A stretch of 64,000 bases of DNA from Aquipseudomonas guryensis (lineage in GTDB: Bacteria > Pseudomonadota > Gammaproteobacteria > Pseudomonadales > Pseudomonadaceae): positions 310,001 through 374,000 of the forward strand of contig NZ_JACJFN010000002.1 of NCBI RefSeq assembly GCF_014164785.1, given 5' to 3'. Position numbers and translations under genes: made by a program. Shown piece by piece: positions 18,731 to 27,628 of the stretch (position 1 is the first letter of the stretch; each line of letters begins with the position of its first letter). The notes beneath the pieces were generated by a model. That model was not told the origin of the DNA. It did not search any database and saw only the letters and a list, made by a program, of their open reading frames with translations.

Positions 18731-21358
18731 ATGGAAGACCGCAAGCCTTCCTCCGCCATTCCTCCTGGATTTGCCCGCGAGGAACTGCTGGAGCTGCTCA
18801 GCCACTGCGAGTATTTCCCCCTGACCCTGCTGCTGGCTCCTGCAGGCTCGGGCAAGTCCACCCTGCTGGCTCACTGGCAGGCGGGGCACACCCGGCGCAC
18901 GGTGGTCTACTACCCGCTGCAGGCACGCGACAATGATCCCGTGCGTTTCTTCCGTCGCCTGGCGGAGACCATCCGCAGCCAGGTCGAAGACTTTGACATC
19001 TCCTGGTTCAACCCCTTCGCCGGCGAAATGCACCAGGCGCCCGAAGTGGTCGGTGAATACCTGGCCGATGCCCTGGAGCGAATTGCCGGCGGTTTGTACA
19101 TCACCCTCGATGACTTCCAGTACATCAGCCAGCCGACCATTCTCGACGTGCTTTCGGCGATGCTCGAACGCCTGTCCGGCGATACCCGGGTGATCCTCTC
19201 CAGCCGCAACCATCCCGGATTCTCCCTCAGTCGGCTGAAGCTGGAAAACAAGCTGCTGTGCATCGACCAGCACGACCTGCGTATGACTGCGGCGCAGATC
19301 CAGCAGCTCAATGCGCACCTCGGCGGGCCGAGCCTCAGCCTGACCTATGTCGACAGCCTGATGGCCATGACCGAGGGCTGGGTCGCCGGGGTCAAGGTGG
19401 CGCTGCTGGCCTATGCGCGGTTCGGCACCATCGCCCTGGAGCGCTTCAACGGCAGCCAGCCGGAGATCGTCGATTACTTCGGCCATGTGGTGCTCAAGCG
19501 CCTGTCGCCGCACCTGCGCGACTTCTTCCTGTGTAGCGCGATCTTCGAGCGTTTTGATGGCGAGCTGTGTGACCACGTGCTGGAGCGCAGTGGCTCGGCG
19601 CTGCTGCTGGAAGATATCGCCGTGCGCGAGCTGTTCATGCTGCCGGTGGACAATCAGCCGGGCTGGTATCGCTACCATGCCTTGCTGCATGACTTCCTGG
19701 CCGCGCGCCTGGCGGTCGAACAGCCGCACAGCATCGGTGCGCTAAACCGCCGCGCGGCACAATGTTTCCAGCAGCGCGGCGATCTCGAGCAAGCCCTGCA
19801 GCATGCCCAGCGCAGCAATGATGCGGGACTGTTCCGGCGCATGCTGGAGGAGGCTTGCGAACAGTGGGTGCGCTCCGGGCATTTCGCCGAGGTGCTCAAG
19901 TGGCTGGAGCCGCTCAGCGAAAGCGAACTGTTCGCCAGCCCGCGCCTGCTGGTGCCGATGGTCTATGCGCTGACCCTGTCGCGGCGTTTCCATCAGGCAC
20001 GCTATTGTCTGGACGAGTTGGGTGCCCGCGCCAGTCGCGAGCCGACGGTGGATGTGCTGACCCGTCAGCTGCTGGAACTCAATCTGGAGCTGTTCCAGTT
20101 CGATCTCGGCTTCACCCCCGGTGAACGCTGGTCCGATCTGTTGGCCGTTGGAGTGCCGCCGGAAATCCGCGCGCTGGCGCTGAGCATCCTGTCCTATCAC
20201 CATCTGCTCAACGCCCGGCTGCAGCAGGCCATCAGCATGGCGCTGGAGGCCAAGGCGCTGCTGGGACAGACCGGGCAGAGCTTTCTGGAAAGTTATGCCG
20301 ACCTGATCATCGCCCTGTGCAACCGCAACGCCTGCCGCGCCACCAGTGCGCGCAAGGACGTCTACCACGACTACCAGCGCACCGAACGCTCCTCGCCGGC
20401 CTGGGTCAACCGAGCCACAGCCATGGTGGTGGCGCTGTATGAGCAGAACCAGCTGGCCGCGGCCCAGCAGCTGTGCGAGGATCTGATGGCTGTGGTCAGC
20501 TCGTCTTCGGCCACCGAGACCATCGCCACCGTGCACATCACCCTGTCGCGCCTGCTCTATCGGCGCCAGTCCGACGGCCGTGCCGGGCGCCTGCTGGAGC
20601 AGCTGTCACGCATCCTGCAACTGGGTAACTATGCCCGTTTCGCCAGCCAGGTGGCGCAGGAGACCATGCGCCAGGCCTTCCTCGGCAGTCGTCCGGCGGC
20701 CCTGGATGCCCTGGCCCAGCGCCTGGGCATCGAAGAGCGGCTGGCGGCGGGGGAGTGGGAGCGGGCGCGGCCCTACGATGAATGCTGGGAGCGTTATGGC
20801 CTGGCCGCCGTGTACTGGCTGGTGCAGCGTGGCGCCCAGCCGCGCGCCTGTCGCATCCTCAAGGTGCTCGCCGAGTCCTTGCGGCGCAGCGAGATGAAGG
20901 CGCGCACCCTGGTGGTCGAGGCCAACCTGCTGGTGCTCAGTGCGCCGCAACTGAGCAAGGACGAGCAGCTGCGCGCGCTGCTGCAACTGGTGCAGCACTA
21001 CGGCATCGTCAATATCAACCGCTCGGTGTTCGACGAGGCGCCCGGCTTCGCCGAAGCGGTGCTCGGCCTACTGCAGTCGGGGCAGCTGGACGTGCCGGAA
21101 AAGTACCGCGAGACCTATGCCGAGTTCCTCCTGGCCGAGAGCACCGCACCGGCGCCCGCGCCCGATCTGGCAAGCCTGTTGACCGGCAAGGAGGTGGAGA
21201 TCTTCGACTGCCTGCTCAGCGGCCTGTCCAACACGGAAATTAGTGCACGCATGGGCATCGCCCTGTCCACCACCAAGTGGCACCTGAAGAACATCTACTC
21301 GAAGTTGAATCTCTCCAGCCGTACCGAAGCCATCCTCAGCCAGCATCCGCGCAACTAA
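18731..21358 (+). CDS. MalT-like LuxR-family ATP-dependent regulator within the T2SS locus
   Basis: The 875-residue protein is a large STAND/LAL-type transcription factor. A Walker A loop APAGSGKST is at about 36-44 and a Walker B-like LYITLDDF near 113-120. A winged-helix and TPR-like helical middle follows. The last 60 residues form a LuxR helix-turn-helix (LTGKEVEIFDCLLSGLSNTEIS... TTKWHLKNIYSKL). Such proteins bind an inducer through the TPR region and ATP through the P-loop, then activate transcription; the inducer here is unknown. It stands between gspCD and the dioxygenase gene and faces the latter with a 142-base gap. Control of the dioxygenase and perhaps secretion genes is a reasonable inference. 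A GGGA box precedes the ATG. Confidence 0.9.
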   Translation: MEDRKPSSAIPPGFAREELLELLSHCEYFPLTLLLAPAGSGKSTLLAHWQAGHTRRTVVYYPLQARDNDPVRFFRRLAETIRSQVEDFDISWFNPFAGEMHQAPEVVGEYLADALERIAGGLYITLDDFQYISQPTILDVLSAMLERLSGDTRVILSSRNHPGFSLSRLKLENKLLCIDQHDLRMTAAQIQQLNAHLGGPSLSLTYVDSLMAMTEGWVAGVKVALLAYARFGTIALERFNGSQPEIVDYFGHVVLKRLSPHLRDFFLCSAIFERFDGELCDHVLERSGSALLLEDIAVRELFMLPVDNQPGWYRYHALLHDFLAARLAVEQPHSIGALNRRAAQCFQQRGDLEQALQHAQRSNDAGLFRRMLEEACEQWVRSGHFAEVLKWLEPLSESELFASPRLLVPMVYALTLSRRFHQARYCLDELGARASREPTVDVLTRQLLELNLELFQFDLGFTPGERWSDLLAVGVPPEIRALALSILSYHHLLNARLQQAISMALEAKALLGQTGQSFLESYADLIIALCNRNACRATSARKDVYHDYQRTERSSPAWVNRATAMVVALYEQNQLAAAQQLCEDLMAVVSSSSATETIATVHITLSRLLYRRQSDGRAGRLLEQLSRILQLGNYARFASQVAQETMRQAFLGSRPAALDALAQRLGIEERLAAGEWERARPYDECWERYGLAAVYWLVQRGAQPRACRILKVLAESLRRSEMKARTLVVEANLLVLSAPQLSKDEQLRALLQLVQHYGIVNINRSVFDEAPGFAEAVLGLLQSGQLDVPEKYRETYAEFLLAESTAPAPAPDLASLLTGKEVEIFDCLLSGLSNTEISARMGIALSTTKWHLKNIYSKLNLSSRTEAILSQHPRN

Positions 21359-21392
21359 TCGCCGCGACCAACGGCAGGCGAATCGCCACTTT

Positions 21393-21417
21393 CCCCTCCC
21401 GCAGAGGGGGGGAGGGG
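21393..21417 (+). other. Strong GC hairpin / G-tract between regulator and dioxygenase
   Basis: CCCCTCCC (21393-21400) can pair with GGGAGGGG (21410-21417) within a polypurine G-tract. No T-run follows, so it is not a standard terminator. It lies about 85 bases before the dioxygenase start and could affect leader RNA structure. Confidence 0.45.
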
Positions 21418-21500
21418 GCGGCGCAAATCCCTACTCTCCCGGCAGCTGGAAAACCGGCCCCTAGCCGTAACTACTACAAGAAAAAACGGGAGATATAGCC

Positions 21501-24242
21501 ATGTCTGTTTGGGTCACATGGCCGAGTCTGGTCAAGCTCGGCACCCTGGGCATTTATGCCGGCCTGATCACGCTCGCGCTCGAGCGCGATGTGCTGTTCA
21601 AGAACAATCTGTTCGACGTCGATAACCTGCCGGCGGCCAACGCCAACATCACCTGCGATGCGCGCAGTCAGGGCGCACGCACCGAGGATGGCACCTGTAA
21701 CATCCTCGCCAACCCGGCCGAAGGCTCGGTCTACCGGCGTTTCGGACGTAACGTCGATCCGACGGTTACCCACGGTGAAACCGAAGCAGACACCCTGCTC
21801 AGCCCCAACCCGCGTGAAGTCAGTAACGTGCTAATGGCCCGTGGCGAGTTCAAGCCGGCGCCGAGCCTCAACTTCATCGCCGCTTCGTGGATCCAGTTCA
21901 TGGTCCATGACTGGGTCGACCACGGCCCTAACGCCGAAGACAACCCGATCCAGATTCCGCTGCCGGCCGGTGACGCCTTCGGCAGCGGTGCGCTGTCGGT
22001 GCGCCGCACCCAGCTTGATCCGACCCGCACCGCCGCCGAAGCCGGCAAGCCGCAGACCTACCGCAACCACAACACCCACTGGTGGGACGGCTCGCAGTTG
22101 TACGGCAGCAGCAAGGAAACCAACGACAAGGTGCGTTCCTTCGTCGATGGCAAGCTGAAGATCAATGCCGATGGCACCCTGCCCAGCGAGTACCTCAGCG
22201 GCAAGCCGATCACCGGCGTCAACGAAAACTGGTGGGTTGGTCTGAGCATGCTGCACCAGCTGTTCACCAAGGAACACAACGCCATCGCCAGCATGCTCAA
22301 GCAGAAGTACCCGAGCCAGAGCGACCAGTGGCTGTATGACCGCGCGCGCCTGGTCAACTCGGCGCTGATGGCCAAGATCCACACCGTGGAATGGACCCCG
22401 GCGGTCATCGCCAACCCGGTCACCGAGCGCGCGATGTACGCCAACTGGTGGGGCCTGCTGGGTTCCGGGCCGAACCGCGACAAGTACCAGGATGAGGCGC
22501 GCATGCTGCAGGAGGACCTGGCCAGCTCGAATTCCTTCGTCCTGCGCATCCTCGGCATCGACGGCAGCCAGGCCGGCAGCTCGGCCATCGACCATGCCCT
22601 GGCCGGTATCGTCGGTTCGACCAATCCGAACAACTACGGGGTACCGTACACCCTCACCGAAGAGTTCGTCGCCGTGTACCGCATGCACCCGCTGATGCGC
22701 GACAAGGTGGATGTCTACGACATCGGCTCGAACGTGATCGCCAATTCGATCCCGCTGCCCAACACCCGCGATGGTGACGCCGAGGACCTGCTTTCCAGCG
22801 AAAGTCCGGAGCGCCTGTGGTACTCCTTCGGTATCACCAACCCGGGTTCGCTGACCCTCAACAACTACCCGAACTTCCTGCGCAACCTGTCGATTCCGCT
22901 GGTCGGCAACATCGATCTGGCGACCGTCGACGTACTGCGCGACCGTGAGCGTGGCGTGCCGCGTTACAACGAGTTCCGCCGCGAGATCGGCCTCAACCCG
23001 ATCACCAAGTTCGAGGATCTGACCACCGAGCCGGTGGCCCTGGCCAACCTCAAGCGCGTCTACGGCAACGACATCGAGAAGATCGACACTCTGGTCGGTA
23101 TGCTCGCCGAAACCGTGCGTCCGGACGGCTTCGCCTTCGGCGAAACGGCGTTCCAGATCTTCATCATGAACGCCTCGCGCCGCCTGATGACCGACCGCTT
23201 CTACACCAAGGACTACCGTCCTGAGGTGTACACCGCCGAAGGTCTGGCCTGGGTGGAAAACACCACCATGGTCGACGTGCTCAAGCGTCACAACCCGCAG
23301 CTGGACAGCAGCCTGCTGGGCGTGGAAAACGCCTTCAAACCCTGGGGCCTGAACATCCCGGTCGACTACGAAAACTGGCCGGCCCAGGCCAAGCAGGACA
23401 ACCTGTGGGTCAACGGTGCACTGCGCACCCAGTATGCCGAAGGCCAGTTGCCGGTGATCCCGCCGGTGGACGTCGGTGGGCTGATCGGCTCGGTGCTGTG
23501 GAAGAAGGTGCAGACGCGCACCGACGTCGCCCCGGTGGGCCATGAAAAGGCCATGCACCCCAATGGCGTGATGGCCAAGGTCAAGTTCATTCCGGTCGCG
23601 GGTAACCCCTACACCGGTCTGTTCCAGGGCGCCGACAGTGGCCTGCTGCGCTTGTCGGTAGCCGGTGATCCGGCCAAGAACGGCTTCCAGCCGGGGCTGG
23701 CGTGGAAGGCCTTCGTCAACGGCAAACCGTCGCAGAACGTCTCCGCGCTCGTCAGCCTCAGCGGCCAGGGCAGTAACTACAACTTCTTCGCCAACGAGCT
23801 TTCGCAGTACGTGGTTCCGGAAGTCAACGACACCCTGGGCACCACCATCCTGTTCTCGGCGGTGAGCCTGAAGCCGACCCTGCTGCGGGTCGACGACTTC
23901 GCCAAGGTGGCGCAGAACGGCCAGGCCGTGACCACGCCCAAGGCGCCGACGCAGATCTATTTCGTGCCGAAAAGCGAGCTGCGTAGCCGTTTCTCCACTG
24001 CCGCTCACGACTTTCGCGGCGATCTGCTGACCCTGACTGCCGGTACCAAGCTGTATGACGTGTATGCCACCTCAATGGAGATCAAGACCTCCATCATCCC
24101 GTCCACCAGCCGTACCTACGCCCAGCAGCGCCGCAGCAGTGCGGTGAAGGTCGGCGAACTGGAGCTGACTTCGCCGCTGATCGCCTCGGCGTTCGGTGAC
24201 AGCGGGGTGTTCTTCAAGCACCAGCGCCACGAAGACAAGTAA
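21501..24242 (+). CDS. Haem-dependent fatty-acid alpha-dioxygenase-like protein
   Basis: The 913-residue protein belongs to the animal haem peroxidase/cyclooxygenase superfamily and most resembles plant alpha-dioxygenases, which add O2 at C2 of fatty acids. Seen: distal haem histidine at about 136 in QFMVHDWVDHG; KEHNAIA near 258; IHTVEWTP near 293-300; and VYRMHPL near 392-398, giving the Tyr393-x-x-His396 pair (radical tyrosine and proximal haem ligand). The N-terminal LGTLGIYAGLITLAL segment looks like the membrane-associating helix of alpha-dioxygenases, not a normal signal peptide. After about residue 600 the protein continues in an extension of roughly 270 residues that I do not recognise. 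A GGGAGATA box precedes the ATG and a terminator follows. The substrate is inferred, not shown. Confidence 0.88.
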   Translation: MSVWVTWPSLVKLGTLGIYAGLITLALERDVLFKNNLFDVDNLPAANANITCDARSQGARTEDGTCNILANPAEGSVYRRFGRNVDPTVTHGETEADTLLSPNPREVSNVLMARGEFKPAPSLNFIAASWIQFMVHDWVDHGPNAEDNPIQIPLPAGDAFGSGALSVRRTQLDPTRTAAEAGKPQTYRNHNTHWWDGSQLYGSSKETNDKVRSFVDGKLKINADGTLPSEYLSGKPITGVNENWWVGLSMLHQLFTKEHNAIASMLKQKYPSQSDQWLYDRARLVNSALMAKIHTVEWTPAVIANPVTERAMYANWWGLLGSGPNRDKYQDEARMLQEDLASSNSFVLRILGIDGSQAGSSAIDHALAGIVGSTNPNNYGVPYTLTEEFVAVYRMHPLMRDKVDVYDIGSNVIANSIPLPNTRDGDAEDLLSSESPERLWYSFGITNPGSLTLNNYPNFLRNLSIPLVGNIDLATVDVLRDRERGVPRYNEFRREIGLNPITKFEDLTTEPVALANLKRVYGNDIEKIDTLVGMLAETVRPDGFAFGETAFQIFIMNASRRLMTDRFYTKDYRPEVYTAEGLAWVENTTMVDVLKRHNPQLDSSLLGVENAFKPWGLNIPVDYENWPAQAKQDNLWVNGALRTQYAEGQLPVIPPVDVGGLIGSVLWKKVQTRTDVAPVGHEKAMHPNGVMAKVKFIPVAGNPYTGLFQGADSGLLRLSVAGDPAKNGFQPGLAWKAFVNGKPSQNVSALVSLSGQGSNYNFFANELSQYVVPEVNDTLGTTILFSAVSLKPTLLRVDDFAKVAQNGQAVTTPKAPTQIYFVPKSELRSRFSTAAHDFRGDLLTLTAGTKLYDVYATSMEIKTSIIPSTSRTYAQQRRSSAVKVGELELTSPLIASAFGDSGVFFKHQRHEDK

Positions 24243-24271
24243 AACGGCGGCGCAAACCGCCCAGCAAAACC

Positions 24272-24300
24272 AGGCCCCGGCTCATGCTGGGGCCTTTTTT
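24272..24300 (+). terminator. Rho-independent terminator of the dioxygenase gene
   Basis: A stem formed by AGGCCCCGG and CTGGGGCCT (one G-T pair) with a short loop is followed by TTTTTT. It insulates the dioxygenase from gspE. Confidence 0.88.
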
Positions 24301-24315
24301 ATCCAGTGTCGTTCT

Positions 24316-24351
24316 GTGATTGCCCGCACTGTCGCGACAAAGCGCAATCAC
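24316..24351. promoter_or_regulatory. Inverted repeat upstream of gspE, possible operator
   Basis: GTGATTGC (24316-24323) and GCAATCAC (24344-24351) form a perfect 8-base inverted repeat 20 bases apart, about 100 bases before the gspE start. A TATAAC hexamer at 24403-24408 could be a -10 box; no well-spaced -35 is seen. Operator function is inference only. Confidence 0.35.
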
Positions 24352-24451
24352 GGGCCTTTATTTTTCCACTGAATCCGTTAACTTGGCCGCTCTGTTGCGC
24401 CATATAACAATAAGAACCGATGCAATCCGCCATTCAGGAACGGGCCCGCGC

Positions 24452-25963
24452 ATGTCCAGCGATATTCACGCCGCGCTAGCGGCTCCGGCAGTCGTGCCCC
24501 TGCGCCCGCTGCCTTTCGCCTTTGCCAAACGCCACGGCGTGCTGCTGCGCGAAGACGCTGGCCAGGTCAGCCTGTGTCTGCGCGAAGGCGCGACCCTGGC
24601 CGCTCTGCAGGAAGCCCAGCGCTTTGCCCGCCAGGTGCTGGCGCTGCACTGGCTGAGCCCCGCCGAATTCGAACAGGCCCTGACTACCGCCTACCAGCGC
24701 GACTCCTCGGAAGTACGCCTGATGGCCGAAGGCCTGGGTGCCGAACTGGACCTGGCCAGCCTGGCGGAAATGACCCCCGAGTCCGGCGACCTGCTTGAGC
24801 AGGAAGATGACGCACCGATCATCCGCCTGATCAACGCCATCCTCGGCGAGGCGATCAAGGCCGGCGCCTCCGACATCCACCTGGAAACCTTCGAGAAACG
24901 CCTGGTCGTGCGTTTTCGCGTCGACGGCATCCTGCGTGAAGTGATCGAACCGCGTCGCGAGCTGGCGGCCTTACTGGTGTCGCGGGTCAAGGTCATGGCG
25001 CGGCTGGACATCGCCGAGAAGCGCGTACCGCAGGACGGGCGTATCTCGCTCAAGGTGGCGGGGCGTGAAGTCGACATCCGTGTCTCCACCTTGCCCTCGG
25101 CCAACGGCGAGCGGGTGGTGCTGCGCCTGCTGGATAAACAGGCCGGGCGCCTGTCGCTGACACACCTGGGCATGAGCGAGCGCGACCGCCGCCTGCTCGA
25201 CGAGAATCTGCGCAAGCCCCATGGCATCCTGCTGGTCACCGGCCCCACCGGCTCGGGCAAGACCACCACCCTGTACGCCGGCCTGGTCACCCTGAACGAC
25301 CGCACGCGCAACATCCTCACCGTCGAAGACCCGATCGAGTACTACCTCGAAGGCATCGGCCAGACCCAGGTCAACCCGCGCGTCGATATGACCTTCGCCC
25401 GTGGCCTGCGCGCCATCCTGCGCCAGGACCCGGACGTGGTGATGGTCGGCGAGATCCGCGACCAGGAAACCGCCGACATCGCCGTGCAGGCCTCGCTCAC
25501 CGGTCACCTTGTGCTGTCGACCCTGCACACCAACAGCGCGGTGGGCGCCGTCACCCGTTTGGTCGACATGGGCGTCGAGCCGTTCCTGCTTTCCTCCTCC
25601 TTGCTCGGCGTGCTGGCTCAGCGCCTGGTGCGCGTGCTCTGCCCGCACTGCCGCGAAGCGCGTCCGGCTGACGCGGCCGAATGCAGCCTGCTCGGCCTCG
25701 AACCGCAGGCCGCACCGATCATCTACCACGCCCAGGGCTGCAGCGAATGCCACCAGCAGGGCTACCGTGGGCGTACCGGCATCTACGAACTGGTGATCTT
25801 CGACGAGCAGATGCGCTCCTTGGTGCACAATGGCGCCGGCGAACAGGAGCTGACCCGCCATGCGCGCAGCCTCGGCCCCGGCATCCGCGAAGACGGTCGG
25901 CGCAAGGTGCTGGAAGGGGTGACCACCCTGGAAGAAGTGCTGCGCGTCACCCGGGAAGACTGA
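24452..25963 (+). CDS. gspE: Type II secretion ATPase GspE (XcpR)
   Basis: The 503-residue cytoplasmic ATPase powers pseudopilus assembly. It has the Walker A loop GPTGSGKT at about 264-271, the Asp box ASDIHLE, Walker [10 protein letters not shown] near 330, the His box [12 protein letters not shown], and a four-cysteine zinc motif (CPHC near 397 and CSEC). I chose the ATG at 24452, which gives [12 protein letters not shown] and a normal length; the frame extends upstream to 24320 through the intergenic region without family similarity. It is first in the rightward gspE-M operon. GspE docks to GspL in the membrane. Confidence 0.96.
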   Translation: MSSDIHAALAAPAVVPLRPLPFAFAKRHGVLLREDAGQVSLCLREGATLAALQEAQRFARQVLALHWLSPAEFEQALTTAYQRDSSEVRLMAEGLGAELDLASLAEMTPESGDLLEQEDDAPIIRLINAILGEAIKAGASDIHLETFEKRLVVRFRVDGILREVIEPRRELAALLVSRVKVMARLDIAEKRVPQDGRISLKVAGREVDIRVSTLPSANGERVVLRLLDKQAGRLSLTHLGMSERDRRLLDENLRKPHGILLVTGPTGSGKTTTLYAGLVTLNDRTRNILTVEDPIEYYLEGIGQTQVNPRVDMTFARGLRAILRQDPDVVMVGEIRDQETADIAVQASLTGHLVLSTLHTNSAVGAVTRLVDMGVEPFLLSSSLLGVLAQRLVRVLCPHCREARPADAAECSLLGLEPQAAPIIYHAQGCSECHQQGYRGRTGIYELVIFDEQMRSLVHNGAGEQELTRHARSLGPGIREDGRRKVLEGVTTLEEVLRVTRED

Positions 25964-25979
25964 TGGCTAGGAGCGACTG

Positions 25980-27194
25980 ATGGCCGCCTTCGAATACATC
26001 GCCCTCGACGCCAAGGGCCGCCAGCAGAAAGGCGTATTGGAAGCCGACAGCGCCCGCCAGGTACGCCAGCTGCTGCGCGAGAAGCAACTGGCGCCGCTGC
26101 AGGTGGAAGCCATGCGCAGCCGCGAGGCGCCGCAGGGCAGTGGGTTCAGCCTGCGCCGCGGGCTGGCCGCGCGCGACCTGGCCTTGGTCACCCGCCAGCT
26201 GGCGACCCTGATCAGCGCCGCGCTGCCCATCGAGGAAGCCCTGCGCGCCGCCGCCGCCCAGTCGCGCCAGCCGCGGATCCAGTCGATGCTGCTGGCCGTG
26301 CGCGCCCGGGTGCTCGAGGGCCACGGCCTGGCCGCCAGCCTGGCGGCGTTTCCGGCGGCCTTTCCCGAGCTGTACCGCGCCACCGTGGCCGCCGGCGAGC
26401 ATGCCGGGCACCTGGGCCCGGTGCTGGAGCAACTGGCCGACTACACCGAGCAACGCCAGCAGTCGCGGCAGAAGGTGCAACTGGCGCTGCTTTATCCGCT
26501 GATCCTGATGATCACCTCGCTGATCATCGTCGGCTTCCTGCTTGGCTATGTGGTGCCGGATGTGGTGCGGGTGTTCATCGACTCCGGGCAGACCCTGCCG
26601 GCGCTTACCCGTGGCCTGATCCTGGTCAGCGAGCTGGTTAAGGGCTGGGGCTGGCTGGCGCTGATCCTCATTGTGCTCGGCGTGCTGGGCTTTCGCCGCG
26701 CGGTGCGCGAGGAGGGTATGCGCCAGCGCTGGCACGGCTTCGTCCTGCGCGTGCCGCTGGTGGGCGGGCTGGTCCGCGCCACCGAGACCGCGCGCTTCGC
26801 CTCGACCCTGGCGATTCTGGTGCGCAGCGGCGTACCGTTGGTCGAGGCGTTGGCGATTGGCAGCGAAGTGGTGGTCAACCGGGTGATCCGTCATGACGTG
26901 ATCCAGGCCACCCAGCGCGTGCGCGAGGGCGGTAGCCTGTCACGGGCGCTGGAGGCCAGCCGGCAGTTTCCGCCGATGATGCTGCATATGATCGCCAGCG
27001 GCGAACGCTCCGGCGAGCTGGACCAGATGCTGGCGCGCACCGCGCGTAATCAGGAAAACGACCTGGCGGCCACCATCGGCCTATTGGTCGGGCTGTTCGA
27101 GCCGTTCATGCTGGTCTTCATGGGGGCGGTGGTGCTGGTGATCGTACTGGCCATCCTCCTGCCGATTCTGTCTTTGAACCAACTGGTGGGTTGA
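25980..27194 (+). CDS. gspF: Type II secretion platform protein GspF (XcpS)
   Basis: The 404-residue polytopic inner-membrane protein is the core of the T2SS platform. Two T2SF domains each end in helical membrane segments: LALLYPLILMITSLIIVGFLL near 165-187, GWLALILIVLGVLGF near 222-236, and a last helix at the C-terminus (FMLVFMGAVVLVIVLAILLPIL). The family start is FEYIALDAKGRQQKGVLEAD. A TAGGAG box precedes the ATG, 16 bases after gspE. Confidence 0.96.
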   Translation: MAAFEYIALDAKGRQQKGVLEADSARQVRQLLREKQLAPLQVEAMRSREAPQGSGFSLRRGLAARDLALVTRQLATLISAALPIEEALRAAAAQSRQPRIQSMLLAVRARVLEGHGLAASLAAFPAAFPELYRATVAAGEHAGHLGPVLEQLADYTEQRQQSRQKVQLALLYPLILMITSLIIVGFLLGYVVPDVVRVFIDSGQTLPALTRGLILVSELVKGWGWLALILIVLGVLGFRRAVREEGMRQRWHGFVLRVPLVGGLVRATETARFASTLAILVRSGVPLVEALAIGSEVVVNRVIRHDVIQATQRVREGGSLSRALEASRQFPPMMLHMIASGERSGELDQMLARTARNQENDLAATIGLLVGLFEPFMLVFMGAVVLVIVLAILLPILSLNQLVG

Positions 27195-27199
27195 AAACG

Positions 27200-27622
27200 A
27201 TGCACAAGCAACAAGGCTTCACGCTGATTGAAATCATGGTGGTGGTGGTGATCCTCGGCATCCTCGCCGCGCTGGTGGTGCCGCAGGTGATGGGCCGGCC
27301 GGACCAGGCCAAGGTCACCGTGGCGCAGAACGATATCCGCGCCATCGGCGCCGCACTGGACATGTACAAGCTAGACAATCAGAGCTACCCGAGCACCCAG
27401 CAGGGCCTCGAGGCGCTGGTGAAGAAGCCCACCGGCAACCCGCCGGCGAAGAACTGGAACGCCGAGGGCTACCTGAAGAAGCTGCCGGTCGACCCGTGGG
27501 GCAACACCTACCTGTACCTGGCACCGGGCACCCACGGCAAGATTGACCTCTATTCCCTGGGCGCCGACGGCCAGGAAGGTGGCGAGGGTGGTGACGCCGA
27601 TATTGGCAACTGGGATCTCTGA
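27200..27622 (+). CDS. gspG: Major pseudopilin GspG (XcpT)
   Basis: The 140-residue protein is the main pseudopilus subunit. It has the short basic leader MHKQQG before FTLIEIMVVVVILGIL, which is cut after Gly by the prepilin peptidase (PilD/XcpA, not in the window), with the conserved Glu at +5. The C-terminal half contains YPSTQQGLEALV, PVDPWGNTYLY and the calcium-site region. I chose the ATG at 27200; an in-frame TTG at 27191 overlaps the gspF stop. Confidence 0.96.
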   Translation: MHKQQGFTLIEIMVVVVILGILAALVVPQVMGRPDQAKVTVAQNDIRAIGAALDMYKLDNQSYPSTQQGLEALVKKPTGNPPAKNWNAEGYLKKLPVDPWGNTYLYLAPGTHGKIDLYSLGADGQEGGEGGDADIGNWDL

Positions 27623-27628
27623 TTCCCG

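Noticed and set aside
18506..19729. 407-codon minus-strand frame opposite the LuxR-type regulator
   Set aside because: The plus-strand regulator has P-loop and HTH motifs; the opposite frame has none.
21831..24008. 725-codon minus-strand frame opposite the dioxygenase
   Set aside because: The plus-strand frame has catalytic motifs, ribosome binding site and terminator; the opposite frame is a composition artefact.
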